19,621 nucleotides of DNA from contig JAHHTY010000038.1 in NCBI GenBank assembly GCA_020024325.1, positions 1-19,621 of the forward strand, given 5' to 3'. The first letter of the stretch is position 1; every line of letters starts with the position of its first letter. A model generated the notes under the pieces. That model was given only the letters and a program-made list of their open reading frames with translations, was not told the origin of the DNA and ran no database searches. This DNA comes from Negativibacillus sp. Its GTDB lineage: Bacteria > Bacillota > Clostridia > Oscillospirales > Ruminococcaceae. A program made the translations under genes and the position numbers. Shown here in pieces: positions 1 through 7,579 of this stretch.

Positions 1-99
1 CCCGTTGTGCCCTTTAAACGAGTGTGCAGTGAAAACGGAACACGAACAACGCGAGTAAAGGATTGCGTTTTTTGCAAAACCGACAACGCGAAACAGTTT

Positions 100-114
100 C
101 CGGTTTCAAACCGG
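100..114 (-). terminator. Weak hairpin after glnN, possible terminator
   Basis: A 6-bp perfect stem (CCGGTT / AACCGG, loop of 3) starts a few bases past the glnN stop codon and could be lengthened only by wobble pairs. No T-run follows it on the minus strand, so termination here is doubtful. The remaining bases 1-99 show no convincing gene. They hold a 9-bp direct repeat (ACAACGCGA at 46-54 and 83-91) and a small GTTTT/AAAAC hairpin at 67-80. Confidence 0.25.
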
Positions 115-118
115 GGGG

Positions 119-2218
119 TTAGATGCGATGGAGAAGATCTGTATAGGTTGGCATTGGCCAGTCTTTGCTGTCAACCATCGTTTCCAGTTTATCGCAGACT
201 GTGCGAAGTTCTTCCATAGCATGGACAACTGTAGTCCCCATGTGGTGAGCGGCATCAAAACAACTGTCTGTGCAGGAAAGTTTGTCGAGAGTTTCTTCTA
301 AAGCATCGGTCAGCTGCATTGAACGTTCAGTCAACTCAGAAAGTTGCTCCAGATGCTGGGCAATCAGTTTTGGGTTTATTTTGCATGATTGCATTTCATG
401 CAGGCTGTGTGCAATCTTGCCTGTGTATTGGATGCAGCTTGGAATAATCTGTCGTCTTGCAATTTCCAGCATTGTAGAAGCTTCAATTTGAATGATATGA
501 GTATAATTCTCCAGCTGAATTTCATATCTTGCAGCTGTTTCTTTTGGAGAAAACACGTGGAATCGGTCAAATAAATCAATGTTTTTAGGAAGAGTAAGTA
601 CCTGAAAAGCATCTACCGAGCTGTTTAAAACAGGAAGTCCACGGCGTTTTGCTTCTTCTACCCAGTCTTGAGAATAGTTGTTTCCGTTGTAGATGATTCG
701 TCCGTGTTCTTTCATTGTATCTGCTACGATGTGACGGATTTCTTCATCAATTGCTTCCTGACCATTAGAAGAAACTTTCTCTAAACGCTGTGCAAATTCG
801 TGGAAAGAATCCGCCAGTAAAGTATTCATAACAACTTCAGAGTAAGCAAGGGACTGAGAAGAACCTACCATACGAAATTCAAATTTGTTTCCGGTAAAGG
901 CAAAAGGAGAGGTGCGGTTTCGGTCAGTTTCATCTTTGGTAAACTGTGGAATAGCGTCTACACCGATATTCATCTTTTCACGGGTGCTTTGGTTTGGATT
1001 GCTGCCGTTAGCGATATTGTCCAGAATGGAGGTTAAATGGTTTCCCAAAAAGATGGAAATGATTGGAGGAGGTGCTTCTCCGCCGCCTAAACGTTGGTCG
1101 TTTCCGGCACAAGCAGCAGACATTCTTAAAAGATCTGCATAAAGGTCTACCCCTCGTAAAAAGGCAGATAGAACTAACAGAAAACTCAGATTGCTTTCGG
1201 GATTTTTCCCCGGATTTAATAGGTTTTCTCCGGTATCGGTGCATAAAGAATAATTGTTGTGTTTGCCGGAACCGTTTACCTTTGCAAAAGGCTTTTCATG
1301 CAGCAGACAGGCAAGACCATGCTTTTTGCTGACAGTACGCATGGTTTCCATAATCAGCTGGTTGTGGTCACAGGCAATATTGGCTGTGGAATATTCCGGT
1401 GCAAGCTCGTGTTGTGCAGGGGCAGCCTCGTTGTGTTTGGTTTTGCTTGCAATTCCCATTTCCCACAGGTTTTTGTCAAGGTCTTTCATAAATTCTCCAA
1501 CACGCAGGCGGATTCGTCCACAGTAATGGTCGTCCAATTCCTGACCTTTGGATGGTTTTGCGCCAAATAAAGTTCGACCGCAGATTTTGAGGTCAAGACG
1601 CTGTTCATATAATTTGTAGTCTACAAGAAAATATTCCTGTTCAGCACCCACCATTGGGGTGATTTTGCTGACGTTTTCATCTCCTAATGCTCTCAGCAGG
1701 CGGACACCTTCATTGGAAACAGCCTGCATCGAACGCAGTAATGGGGTTTTGGCGTCTAAAGCTTCACCATTATAGGAGCAGAATGCCGTAGGAATAAATA
1801 AGGTATCGTCCCTTACAAAAGCCGGAGAGGTTGGGTCCCATGTGGTATAACCTCTTGCTTCAAAGGTGGCACGCAATCCACCGGAGGGAAAGGAGGAGGA
1901 ATCCGCTTCACCTTGAATCAATGCTTTGCTGGAAAAGTCCAACGAAATGTGTCCGTCAGCATTTGTGGTGGAAAGAAAAGCATCGTGTTTTCCGGCAGTA
2001 AAGTTGTTCATCGGCTGAAACCAATGAGAATAATGGGTTGCACCTTGCTCAATAGCCCAGTCCTTCATGGCACAGGCAACAGCATCGGCAATGCTTGGGT
2101 CCAGGTTTTCTCCCAGACGGCGAGTTCGGGATAAGCTCTCATAGATACGTTTTGGCAGACGCTTGCGCATGACATTGTCGTCAAATACACGAGCACCAAA
2201 AATTTCTTCAATCTTCAT
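119..2218 (-). CDS. glnN: Type III glutamine synthetase (GSIII)
   Basis: Cytoplasmic enzyme that condenses glutamate and ammonia with ATP to make glutamine, the entry point of nitrogen assimilation. The 699-residue length is typical of the large GSIII class (about 700 residues) rather than the roughly 450-470 of GSI. Visible signatures are GAEQEYF (191-197, metal-binding glutamates), NEAAPAQHE (263-271), NGSGKHNN (315-322, the glutamate/ATP site region), QRLGGGEAPP (375-384) and a downstream KFEFRMVGSS stretch. The ATG start is supported by AAAGGAAAGG about 6 nt upstream. The gene stands alone on this strand with its own promoter and diverges from the peptide-binding protein gene. GSIII is common in Clostridia and Bacteroidetes. 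No truncation or frameshift is seen. The symbol glnN follows common usage for this class; glnA is also used. Confidence 0.95.
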   Translation of the reverse strand: MKIEEIFGARVFDDNVMRKRLPKRIYESLSRTRRLGENLDPSIADAVACAMKDWAIEQGATHYSHWFQPMNNFTAGKHDAFLSTTNADGHISLDFSSKALIQGEADSSSFPSGGLRATFEARGYTTWDPTSPAFVRDDTLFIPTAFCSYNGEALDAKTPLLRSMQAVSNEGVRLLRALGDENVSKITPMVGAEQEYFLVDYKLYEQRLDLKICGRTLFGAKPSKGQELDDHYCGRIRLRVGEFMKDLDKNLWEMGIASKTKHNEAAPAQHELAPEYSTANIACDHNQLIMETMRTVSKKHGLACLLHEKPFAKVNGSGKHNNYSLCTDTGENLLNPGKNPESNLSFLLVLSAFLRGVDLYADLLRMSAACAGNDQRLGGGEAPPPIISIFLGNHLTSILDNIANGSNPNQSTREKMNIGVDAIPQFTKDETDRNRTSPFAFTGNKFEFRMVGSSQSLAYSEVVMNTLLADSFHEFAQRLEKVSSNGQEAIDEEIRHIVADTMKEHGRIIYNGNNYSQDWVEEAKRRGLPVLNSSVDAFQVLTLPKNIDLFDRFHVFSPKETAARYEIQLENYTHIIQIEASTMLEIARRQIIPSCIQYTGKIAHSLHEMQSCKINPKLIAQHLEQLSELTERSMQLTDALEETLDKLSCTDSCFDAAHHMGTTVVHAMEELRTVCDKLETMVDSKDWPMPTYTDLLHRI

Positions 2219-2298
2219 CGTATCGCCCTTTCCTTTTTATTACACAGTTTGTTTTATTAAAGAGAATAGCCCAGTTGCTTTCTTGCTTTAATGAAATA

Positions 2299-2327
2299 AT
2301 GGTATCATTATCGACCGAATAATGCAA
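2299..2327 (-). promoter_or_regulatory. Putative sigma-A promoter of glnN
   Basis: On the minus strand TTGCAT (2327-2322) and TACCAT (2304-2299) are separated by 17 bp, placing the transcript start near 2292 with a leader of about 75 nt. The -10 lies inside an imperfect palindrome, ATAATG-GTAT-CATTAT (2296-2311), which could be an operator. The -10 match is only 4 of 6, so this is a prediction. Confidence 0.4.
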
Positions 2328-2416
2328 GAATAAAAGAAAAATTAAATTATTTATCAATCACAAATCCATATTTTAAGGGGAAAAGCAGCAGGATTGAATG
2401 GTATTTTACAGAAACC

Positions 2417-2442
2417 ATTTCCGGAATTATTTCCGAGGAAAT
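2417..2442. repeat. Pair of ATTTCC/GGAAAT palindromes upstream of the peptide-binding protein
   Basis: Two adjacent dyads occur in non-coding DNA: ATTTCCGGAAT at 2417-2427 (core TTCCGGAA) and ATTTCCGAGGAAAT at 2429-2442 (6-bp arms, 2-base centre). A related larger palindrome lies at 2641-2660. They sit about 100 bp upstream of the predicted -35 of the following gene. The rest of the 2219-2688 gap is AT-rich with no coding signal. Operator function is inference. Confidence 0.4.
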
Positions 2443-2543
2443 ATATTCCGATACTTAATAGAAAAAACACCTTTATAGAACCACAGAAAATGTTGTATTT
2501 TGTAAAAATATGTTTTAATTTATCGGATTTCATAATATTGGAA

Positions 2544-2572
2544 TTGAAAAAAAAATATTCTCATGCTAAACT
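2544..2572 (+). promoter_or_regulatory. Putative promoter of the peptide-binding protein gene
   Basis: TTGAAA (2544-2549), 17-bp spacer, TAAACT (2567-2572). The transcript would begin near 2579 and have a leader of about 110 nt before the TTG start at 2689. A second weaker candidate lies just upstream: TTGTAT at 2493-2498 and TAATTT at 2516-2521, also with a 17-bp spacer. An ATG at 2563 falls inside this promoter, which argues against it being the start codon. Confidence 0.45.
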
Positions 2573-2640
2573 GTAAGTTGATTCAAATAAGAAAACACAA
2601 ATTTTTATTTACTAATATAAATGATAAAAATATTTCTGAA

Positions 2641-2660
2641 AATATTTCCCGGGGAATATT
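2641..2660. promoter_or_regulatory. 20-bp near-perfect palindrome in the leader, just before the RBS
   Basis: AATATTTCCC followed directly by GGGGAATATT is a palindrome with one mismatched (G/T) pair. It ends 10 bases before the AGAGGAG ribosome binding site of the peptide-binding protein gene. Its core resembles the upstream dyads at 2417-2442. It overlaps a CodY-box-like sequence at 2630-2644. It could be a repressor site in the early transcribed region; this is inferred from symmetry and position only. Confidence 0.4.
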
Positions 2661-2688
2661 AAAACTACAAAGAGGAGAGTTGCATTTC

Positions 2689-4344
2689 TTGGCTATACAA
2701 AATCACATTTTAAAACGAATCTGTTTGTTATTGATTTTTGTTATACTTGTTTCTTGTACGGCCTGCTCAAGCGAACCGTCTTTGGTTCGTTATGACCTGT
2801 CCGGTAAAGTGGGAAGTCTTGACCCCCAGTTTGCCGAAAGAGAAAGCGAGCAGCTGATAATTTATAATATGATGGAGGGCTTGATGCGGCAAAAGCCTTC
2901 CGGAAAGCTGGAAAACGGTGTAATTGAAAATTATGAGGTATCAAAAAGCAACACTGTCTACACTTTCCATCTGAAGCCGGGTATGATCTGGGATGACAAG
3001 GAGGATACACCGGTAACCGCACATGATTTTGTTTTTGCTTTTCAGAGAGTGTTTAATAATATATACCCTTCTCCGTTTGCATCTCTTTATGGTTCAATAC
3101 ATAATAGTAATAAGGTTCTATCAGGAATGCTGCCGGCAGAAGAATTGGGTGTAACTGCCATAGATGACCTTACAGTACAGTTCACCCTGGATTATGCTGA
3201 CCCAACTTTTTTAGAAAGCCTTGCTCATTCTTCGGCAATGCCTTGCAATAAAAAGCTGTTTGAAAAGGCAAACGGGAAATATGGTGCAACTATTCGAGAA
3301 AGCTATTCCAACGGACCGTTTTATTTGATGCAGTGGGAAAACGGAAATCGTATTTACTTAAAACGAAATCAAAATTATTATGATGTCGCTAATGTAAAAT
3401 CCCCCGGAGTATATCTGCTGATGGACAGAGATGTACAAACCGCAGCTCAAAAAGAAAGAGAAGAAGAAGCCCCAACTCATTTTCAACTGTTGATGGATGG
3501 CAAGTCTGATGGTTGTCTTGCCGACTATGAGCAGTATCGAAAAGCAAAATCTGTGGGAATGAGTTGTGAAAAAACCGAAAATGTGGTTTGGGCACTTGTT
3601 TTTAATCAAACTCACAGTGCTTTTGAAAATAAAAATGTACGTCAAGGTTTCATCCGCTCTTTAGACAGAAATGTTTTGAATGGTTTTTTAGAGGAAAGCC
3701 ATCAAGAAAATTTGAGGGTTTATGACCGCCTAATTCCACCGGCAATCTCCCTTTTTACTGAATCATACGCAGCGCAAACTTCGGTTGATACCGTAAATAC
3801 ATATAATCCTCAGCAAGCATATCAGGCATATCGCACCGGAATGGATGAATTGGAGGCAGATACTCTGCGTAAAATTCAGCTCCTGGTTCCGGATGACAGC
3901 GGTATTCCGGCAATGTGTGGCTTGCTTCAGCAGGCATGGCAGGGTACGTTGGCAGTTTCAGTTAACATTGAGGAGGTTTCCCGTAATGAACTGACTTCTC
4001 GGTTAAGTATGGGAGATTATCAAATCGCTTTGGTTCCGTTTAAAGCATCGGCAAATACACCGGCTGATATTTTGAATCGTTTTCGGGTTTCTTCTACTTC
4101 AAATATTACCTCCTACAATAATCTCGCTTTTGATAACACACTGAATAAAGCAGGAAGTTCCCACGACAAACAGACTATTCTTCGCCAGTATGAAGCGGCA
4201 GAAAAAATTCTTCTGGATGATGCAGTGCTTTATCCGCTGCTTGTGGAAACAAATTATTTTGTTTTAGGAAGCGATGTTTCAGGAATTGATTTTTATCCTT
4301 ATGGTGGCAAGGTGGTTTTCCGCAATGCTGTGGCAATGCGCTAG
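2689..4344 (+). CDS. Peptide-type ABC transporter substrate-binding lipoprotein (SBP family 5)
   Basis: Extracytoplasmic, lipid-anchored binding protein of the OppA/DppA class that captures peptides (or nickel/sugars in some relatives) for an ABC importer. I chose the TTG at 2689 because AGAGGAGAG at 2671-2679 precedes it by about 9 nt and because it places a clean lipoprotein signal at the N-terminus: a positive start, a hydrophobic ICLLLIFVIL run, then the lipobox LVSC. The mature part has the family's early GSLDPQ-like segment and the VTAHDFVFAFQR motif of SBP_bac_5, with a C-terminal domain completing the usual two lobes. The length is 551 residues, near the family norm. An in-frame ATG at 2563 would add 42 residues, but it lies inside the predicted promoter and would bury the signal peptide. 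No permease or ATPase genes adjoin it, so it is an orphan here and must work with a transporter encoded elsewhere. Substrate unknown. Confidence 0.85.
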   Translation: MAIQNHILKRICLLLIFVILVSCTACSSEPSLVRYDLSGKVGSLDPQFAERESEQLIIYNMMEGLMRQKPSGKLENGVIENYEVSKSNTVYTFHLKPGMIWDDKEDTPVTAHDFVFAFQRVFNNIYPSPFASLYGSIHNSNKVLSGMLPAEELGVTAIDDLTVQFTLDYADPTFLESLAHSSAMPCNKKLFEKANGKYGATIRESYSNGPFYLMQWENGNRIYLKRNQNYYDVANVKSPGVYLLMDRDVQTAAQKEREEEAPTHFQLLMDGKSDGCLADYEQYRKAKSVGMSCEKTENVVWALVFNQTHSAFENKNVRQGFIRSLDRNVLNGFLEESHQENLRVYDRLIPPAISLFTESYAAQTSVDTVNTYNPQQAYQAYRTGMDELEADTLRKIQLLVPDDSGIPAMCGLLQQAWQGTLAVSVNIEEVSRNELTSRLSMGDYQIALVPFKASANTPADILNRFRVSSTSNITSYNNLAFDNTLNKAGSSHDKQTILRQYEAAEKILLDDAVLYPLLVETNYFVLGSDVSGIDFYPYGGKVVFRNAVAMR

Positions 4345-4437
4345 ATTTTGCAGAGATAATAAGTACCCCCTTGCAGGATACTCGGATAATTTTAAGGAGC
4401 TAAGAAAACAATCAATGATCCTTTTGAAAAGTAAAAA

Positions 4438-4489
4438 TAAAACAGGAAGGGACAATGCGTCTTTAGATGCATTGTCCCTTCCTGTTTTA
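4438..4489 (+). terminator. Very long intrinsic terminator hairpin
   Basis: Perfect 20-bp inverted repeat: arms 4439-4458 and 4469-4488. The central 10 bases can extend the stem by three more pairs (one G-U), and t4438/a4489 adds another, leaving a TTTA loop. The distal arm ends in TTTT. It closes the peptide-binding protein transcript and insulates the TraX operon about 100 bp downstream. The rest of 4345-4588 holds no gene. Confidence 0.8.
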
Positions 4490-4588
4490 AAAAATTGTAC
4501 AGCTCTGCATAAATTTTAAAAATCCTTATAAATTCCTTAGATTCATTTTGTATCATCAATTTATCCAATAAAAACGAAAGGAATTTTT

Positions 4589-5446
4589 ATGATGGAAAAA
4601 CTAAAAACATATTTTCAAAATGGATTGTCAGGAACAGCGCTGAAAATGATTGCTCTGGTTTTAATGGTTTTTGACCATATTCACTACTTTTTCTCCTTTA
4701 CAGGGCTTGTCCCGGAGTGGTTTTCTATGTTGGGGCGGTTGTCTGCACCTTTATTTTTGTTCTGTATGGTGGAGGGGTTTTCTCATACTCATAACCGAAA
4801 GAAGTATTTTTTAAAGATTTATTTGATTTCTGTTTTTATGAACGGGCTATTATTTTTCATGCAGTTTGGTGGCATTTTACGCAGACCTGATGGATTTTTC
4901 CCGATGAACGGCATGATGACAGCCTTTACTATTCTGATCGTGATGTTTCAAGGAATTGATTGGCTGGGTCAGAAACGGTGGGCAAAAGGAATGGCAGCCT
5001 TGTTTCTTCCTATCGTTTGGCCTATTTTAGCAAATTTGTTGATCCTTATTCTTCCTAAGTTAGAAACACCAACTGCGCTTGTGGCATATACCGTCCTGCC
5101 GATTTGGAATTCTAACCCGGATGCCTCTCTTCCAATCATAATTACGGGGGTTCTTCTTTATCTATTCCGAAAAAAACGCAAAGTTCAAGTCTGCGTTTTT
5201 TCTGCTTTTACCTTCCTGTATTTCTTTGTTTGTGTATGGCATTTTGCATCTGCTCTTCCGGGATTTGCATGGAGTCAAATGTTTACACAATACTATGAGT
5301 GGTATGGTGTAATTGCAGGGCTTTTGATGCTGTGCTATAATGGGGAGCGAGGAAGTGGTCACCAGAAATTTTTCTATGTGTTCTATCCGGCACACATTTA
5401 TCTGCTCTATGCCATTTCTTGGGGTGTATATCTTTTATTGAATTGA
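4589..5446 (+). CDS. TraX-family integral membrane protein
   Basis: Polytopic membrane protein of the TraX family. The founding member, F-plasmid TraX, N-acetylates pilin; chromosomal Firmicute members are widespread and of unknown function. The family signature is near the N-terminus: GLSGTALKMIALVLMVFDHIHYF, here split as GLSGTALKMIALV plus LMVFDHIHYF. It is followed by a GRLSAPLFLFCMVEGFSHT segment and about eight further hydrophobic stretches. The length (285) is somewhat above F TraX and typical of chromosomal homologues. The start has GAAAGG 7 nt upstream; a second ATG follows immediately at 4592. Its stop codon overlaps the ribosome binding site of the response regulator gene, so the three genes are very likely one operon. 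No conjugation genes are nearby, so pilin acetylation is unlikely. Acetylation of some envelope component is a guess. Confidence 0.85.
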   Translation: MMEKLKTYFQNGLSGTALKMIALVLMVFDHIHYFFSFTGLVPEWFSMLGRLSAPLFLFCMVEGFSHTHNRKKYFLKIYLISVFMNGLLFFMQFGGILRRPDGFFPMNGMMTAFTILIVMFQGIDWLGQKRWAKGMAALFLPIVWPILANLLILILPKLETPTALVAYTVLPIWNSNPDASLPIIITGVLLYLFRKKRKVQVCVFSAFTFLYFFVCVWHFASALPGFAWSQMFTQYYEWYGVIAGLLMLCYNGERGSGHQKFFYVFYPAHIYLLYAISWGVYLLLN

Positions 5447-5456
5447 GGTGTTTGCT

Positions 5457-6125
5457 GTGGCACATATTTTGGTATTGGATGACGAATCAGATGTATGTGA
5501 CTTAATAAAAACAGCTTTGGAAAGAGATGGACACCAAGTCAGTGTACTGCATACCGGAAAAAAACTGACCGAAGCCTTGTGCCGCTGGGCAGACTGCATC
5601 CTATTGGATGTGATGATGCCTGATGAAGACGGGTTTGAAGTTTGCAGACGTATCCGAAAGATGGTAAATTGTCCCATTTTGTTTTTGACAGCAAAGACAC
5701 AGGAAAGCGATATCCTGGTAGGACTGGGTTTGGGAGCAGACGATTACCTGACAAAACCTTTTCGCATTGGAGAACTGAGAGCTCGTGTGAACGCCCATCT
5801 TCGCAGAGAGCAGCGTACGCCTCACAATCGAATGATTCGCGGAAACCTTTCCTTTGATATGGGGGCAAAAGAACTTTTTTGCTGTGATCATTCTGTCAAA
5901 TTGACCCGAGGCGAATATGCTATCTGCGAATATTTGGCACTTCATGCAGGGCAGACACTGGGTAAAGAGCAAATCTATGAAAAGGTATTCGGTTACGATG
6001 GAACGGCGGATAGTTCTGCGGTTACCGAGCATATTAAAAATATAAGGGCAAAGCTCAGGTTAGAGGGAGAGAACCCCATCAAAACTGTTTGGGGAGAAGG
6101 TTATCAATGGAACGATTCCGAATGA
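5457..6125 (+). CDS. OmpR-family response regulator (NisR/SpaR-like)
   Basis: Cytoplasmic transcription factor phosphorylated by the adjacent kinase. The receiver domain (about 1-118) carries the acidic pair D8/D9, phospho-acceptor D51 (in ILLDVMMP), T78 and K100 (DDYLTKPF). The winged-helix DNA-binding domain follows (about 128-220) and ends in the typical GEGYQW. The phrase FLTAKTQESDILVGL resembles lantibiotic-locus regulators. I prefer the GTG at 5457 because TGAGGTG sits 6 nt upstream and the protein then begins MAHILVLDDE, as the family does. An earlier GTG at 5448 lies within that ribosome binding site. The gene starts 10 bases after the TraX stop and overlaps the kinase gene. The target genes are not evident here; autoregulation of the TraX operon is plausible. 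Confidence 0.93.
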   Translation: MAHILVLDDESDVCDLIKTALERDGHQVSVLHTGKKLTEALCRWADCILLDVMMPDEDGFEVCRRIRKMVNCPILFLTAKTQESDILVGLGLGADDYLTKPFRIGELRARVNAHLRREQRTPHNRMIRGNLSFDMGAKELFCCDHSVKLTRGEYAICEYLALHAGQTLGKEQIYEKVFGYDGTADSSAVTEHIKNIRAKLRLEGENPIKTVWGEGYQWNDSE

Positions 6126-7492
6126 AAAAAAGAAAACTGACCCTGACAAAATTGTTTTGGCACTACTTAATTACTGTCGGCATTTCCTTAATTTGCATCC
6201 TTATTCTTTCTGCTTTGCTTTTTTGGCTGATGTTTTTATCAGGACTGGTTTTACCGGCAAACACAGCAGAAATGCAGGCACAAAAGTGGGAACAGGCATT
6301 GGCTTGCGGTGCTTCGCTGCCCTCAGAAGTTCCGGATTATTATCGTTGGGCGTGTTTTGATCAAGATGGACAGATGATAGATCATTCCAACCTTTCCAAG
6401 CGACAACAAGAACAGCTTTATAAAGCGGTCAAAGATAAAAGCAGTATAATGTATGCAATTCCGTTTAATCAGTACCACCGATTTATAACATTTCCTGATG
6501 GGAATCTATGTGTATTGCAGTATGATTTTTCATTGCCGTATACTGTAAAATGGATGCAGAAATACCTGCCGGAATATCAGCTAATGAATCTGCTGTTTAT
6601 GCTGATTTCTGCGATACTTGTGATTGTGTTTTGGACAAACAGATACGCACACAGGCTGCACAGTGATGTAAAGGTCTTGACAGCTGCCACTCAAGCGATT
6701 GCAGAGCAACGGCTGGATACACCGTTTCAAAATCGCACCAATGTCGGTGAGTTTGGAGAGATATTGCAGGCAATGGATTTGCTGCGAAACAGTCTGTCAA
6801 CATCTCTGCACGAACAGTGGTTGATGGAACAACAGCGAACACAGGAAATTGCAGCGTTGACACATGATTTAAAAACGCCGCTGACCGTTATCAGCGGAAA
6901 CAGCGAACTGCTGGCAGAAGAAACTCTCAATGATGAACAACGCAAAAGCGTAGATGCAATCTTGAGAAATGCACAGCGTATGGAGTCTTATTTGGGTCAG
7001 CTGCGTTCGGTGATTGCCCAGCAAAATCGCATACTAAAGAGGAAAACGGTAGATTTGGAATCCTTGTTTTTGGAATGGGCAGCTATGGGAAAGGAGCTTT
7101 GCGACGCAAAGAAAATCCGATTTATGGCTTTGGATGCACCTAAAAGAAACTGTAATATAGAAGTGGAAAGCGTAAACCGTGCAGTGCTTAATGTTTTGGA
7201 TAATGCAGTTCGGTATACACCGGAAAACGGAGAAATTTATTTGTCTGCAACGATAGAAAACGATACCATGAATATTGTTGTCCAAGATGGAGGTCCGGGA
7301 TTTTCCGATGAGGCTATTGCTCACGGATGTGAGGTTTTTTATACAGACAATTCCAGCCGACAAGGTGAGGGGCACATGGGTATGGGTCTTTACTATGCAA
7401 AATGTGTTGCGGAACATCATCATGGAAAGGTGATGATTTGTAATACAAATCTTGGCGGAAAAGTAACATTACAACTGAAATTAACAGATTAA
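6107..7492 (+). CDS. Sensor histidine kinase (NisK/SpaK-like)
   Basis: Membrane sensor kinase of the adjacent response regulator. In the 461-residue form there is a TM helix at about 18-45, an extracytoplasmic sensor region of roughly 110 residues, a second TM at about 160-178, and a HAMP-like linker. The H-box HDLKTPLTVISGNSELL follows with phospho-acceptor H253. The ATPase domain has N-box NVLDNAVRYTP, G1 QDGGPGF and G2 GMGLYYAK. H-boxes of the HDLKTPLT..GN type are typical of lantibiotic-sensing kinases. Three starts are possible: TTG 6089, ATG 6107 (GGGGAGAAGG 7 nt upstream) and ATG 6122, which overlaps the regulator's stop as ATGA. I prefer 6107, although the purine run also encodes the regulator's conserved GEGY. 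No lantibiotic biosynthesis or ABC immunity genes are adjacent. The signal is unknown. Confidence 0.92.
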   Translation: MERFRMKKRKLTLTKLFWHYLITVGISLICILILSALLFWLMFLSGLVLPANTAEMQAQKWEQALACGASLPSEVPDYYRWACFDQDGQMIDHSNLSKRQQEQLYKAVKDKSSIMYAIPFNQYHRFITFPDGNLCVLQYDFSLPYTVKWMQKYLPEYQLMNLLFMLISAILVIVFWTNRYAHRLHSDVKVLTAATQAIAEQRLDTPFQNRTNVGEFGEILQAMDLLRNSLSTSLHEQWLMEQQRTQEIAALTHDLKTPLTVISGNSELLAEETLNDEQRKSVDAILRNAQRMESYLGQLRSVIAQQNRILKRKTVDLESLFLEWAAMGKELCDAKKIRFMALDAPKRNCNIEVESVNRAVLNVLDNAVRYTPENGEIYLSATIENDTMNIVVQDGGPGFSDEAIAHGCEVFYTDNSSRQGEGHMGMGLYYAKCVAEHHHGKVMICNTNLGGKVTLQLKLTD

Positions 7493-7542
7493 AAATAAAG
7501 CAGCCTCGGTATATTTTTATACACTGAGGCTGCTTTATTTTT
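7491..7542. terminator. Bidirectional terminator between convergent kinase and rsmA genes
   Basis: Perfect 17-bp arms (7491-7507 and 7526-7542) begin with AAAAATAAAG and end with CTTTATTTTT, so each strand has a T-rich tail. The central 18 bases can form a further short stem (GTATA/TATAC, TTTT loop). The hairpin starts within the kinase stop codon. It serves the TraX operon on the plus strand and rsmA on the minus strand. Confidence 0.85.
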
Positions 7543-7579
7543 AGTCATTATTTAACAGAAGAGATAAAGAGATCTGTTT

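Noticed and set aside
7..219. 70-codon open frame on the plus strand at the left end
   Set aside because: It runs antisense into the conserved C-terminus of glnN, has no ribosome binding site and has a composition with no recognisable family.
4589..5446. TraX as a sign of a conjugative element
   Set aside because: No relaxase, coupling protein, pilin or integrase gene is in the window, and chromosomal TraX-family genes are common in Firmicutes.
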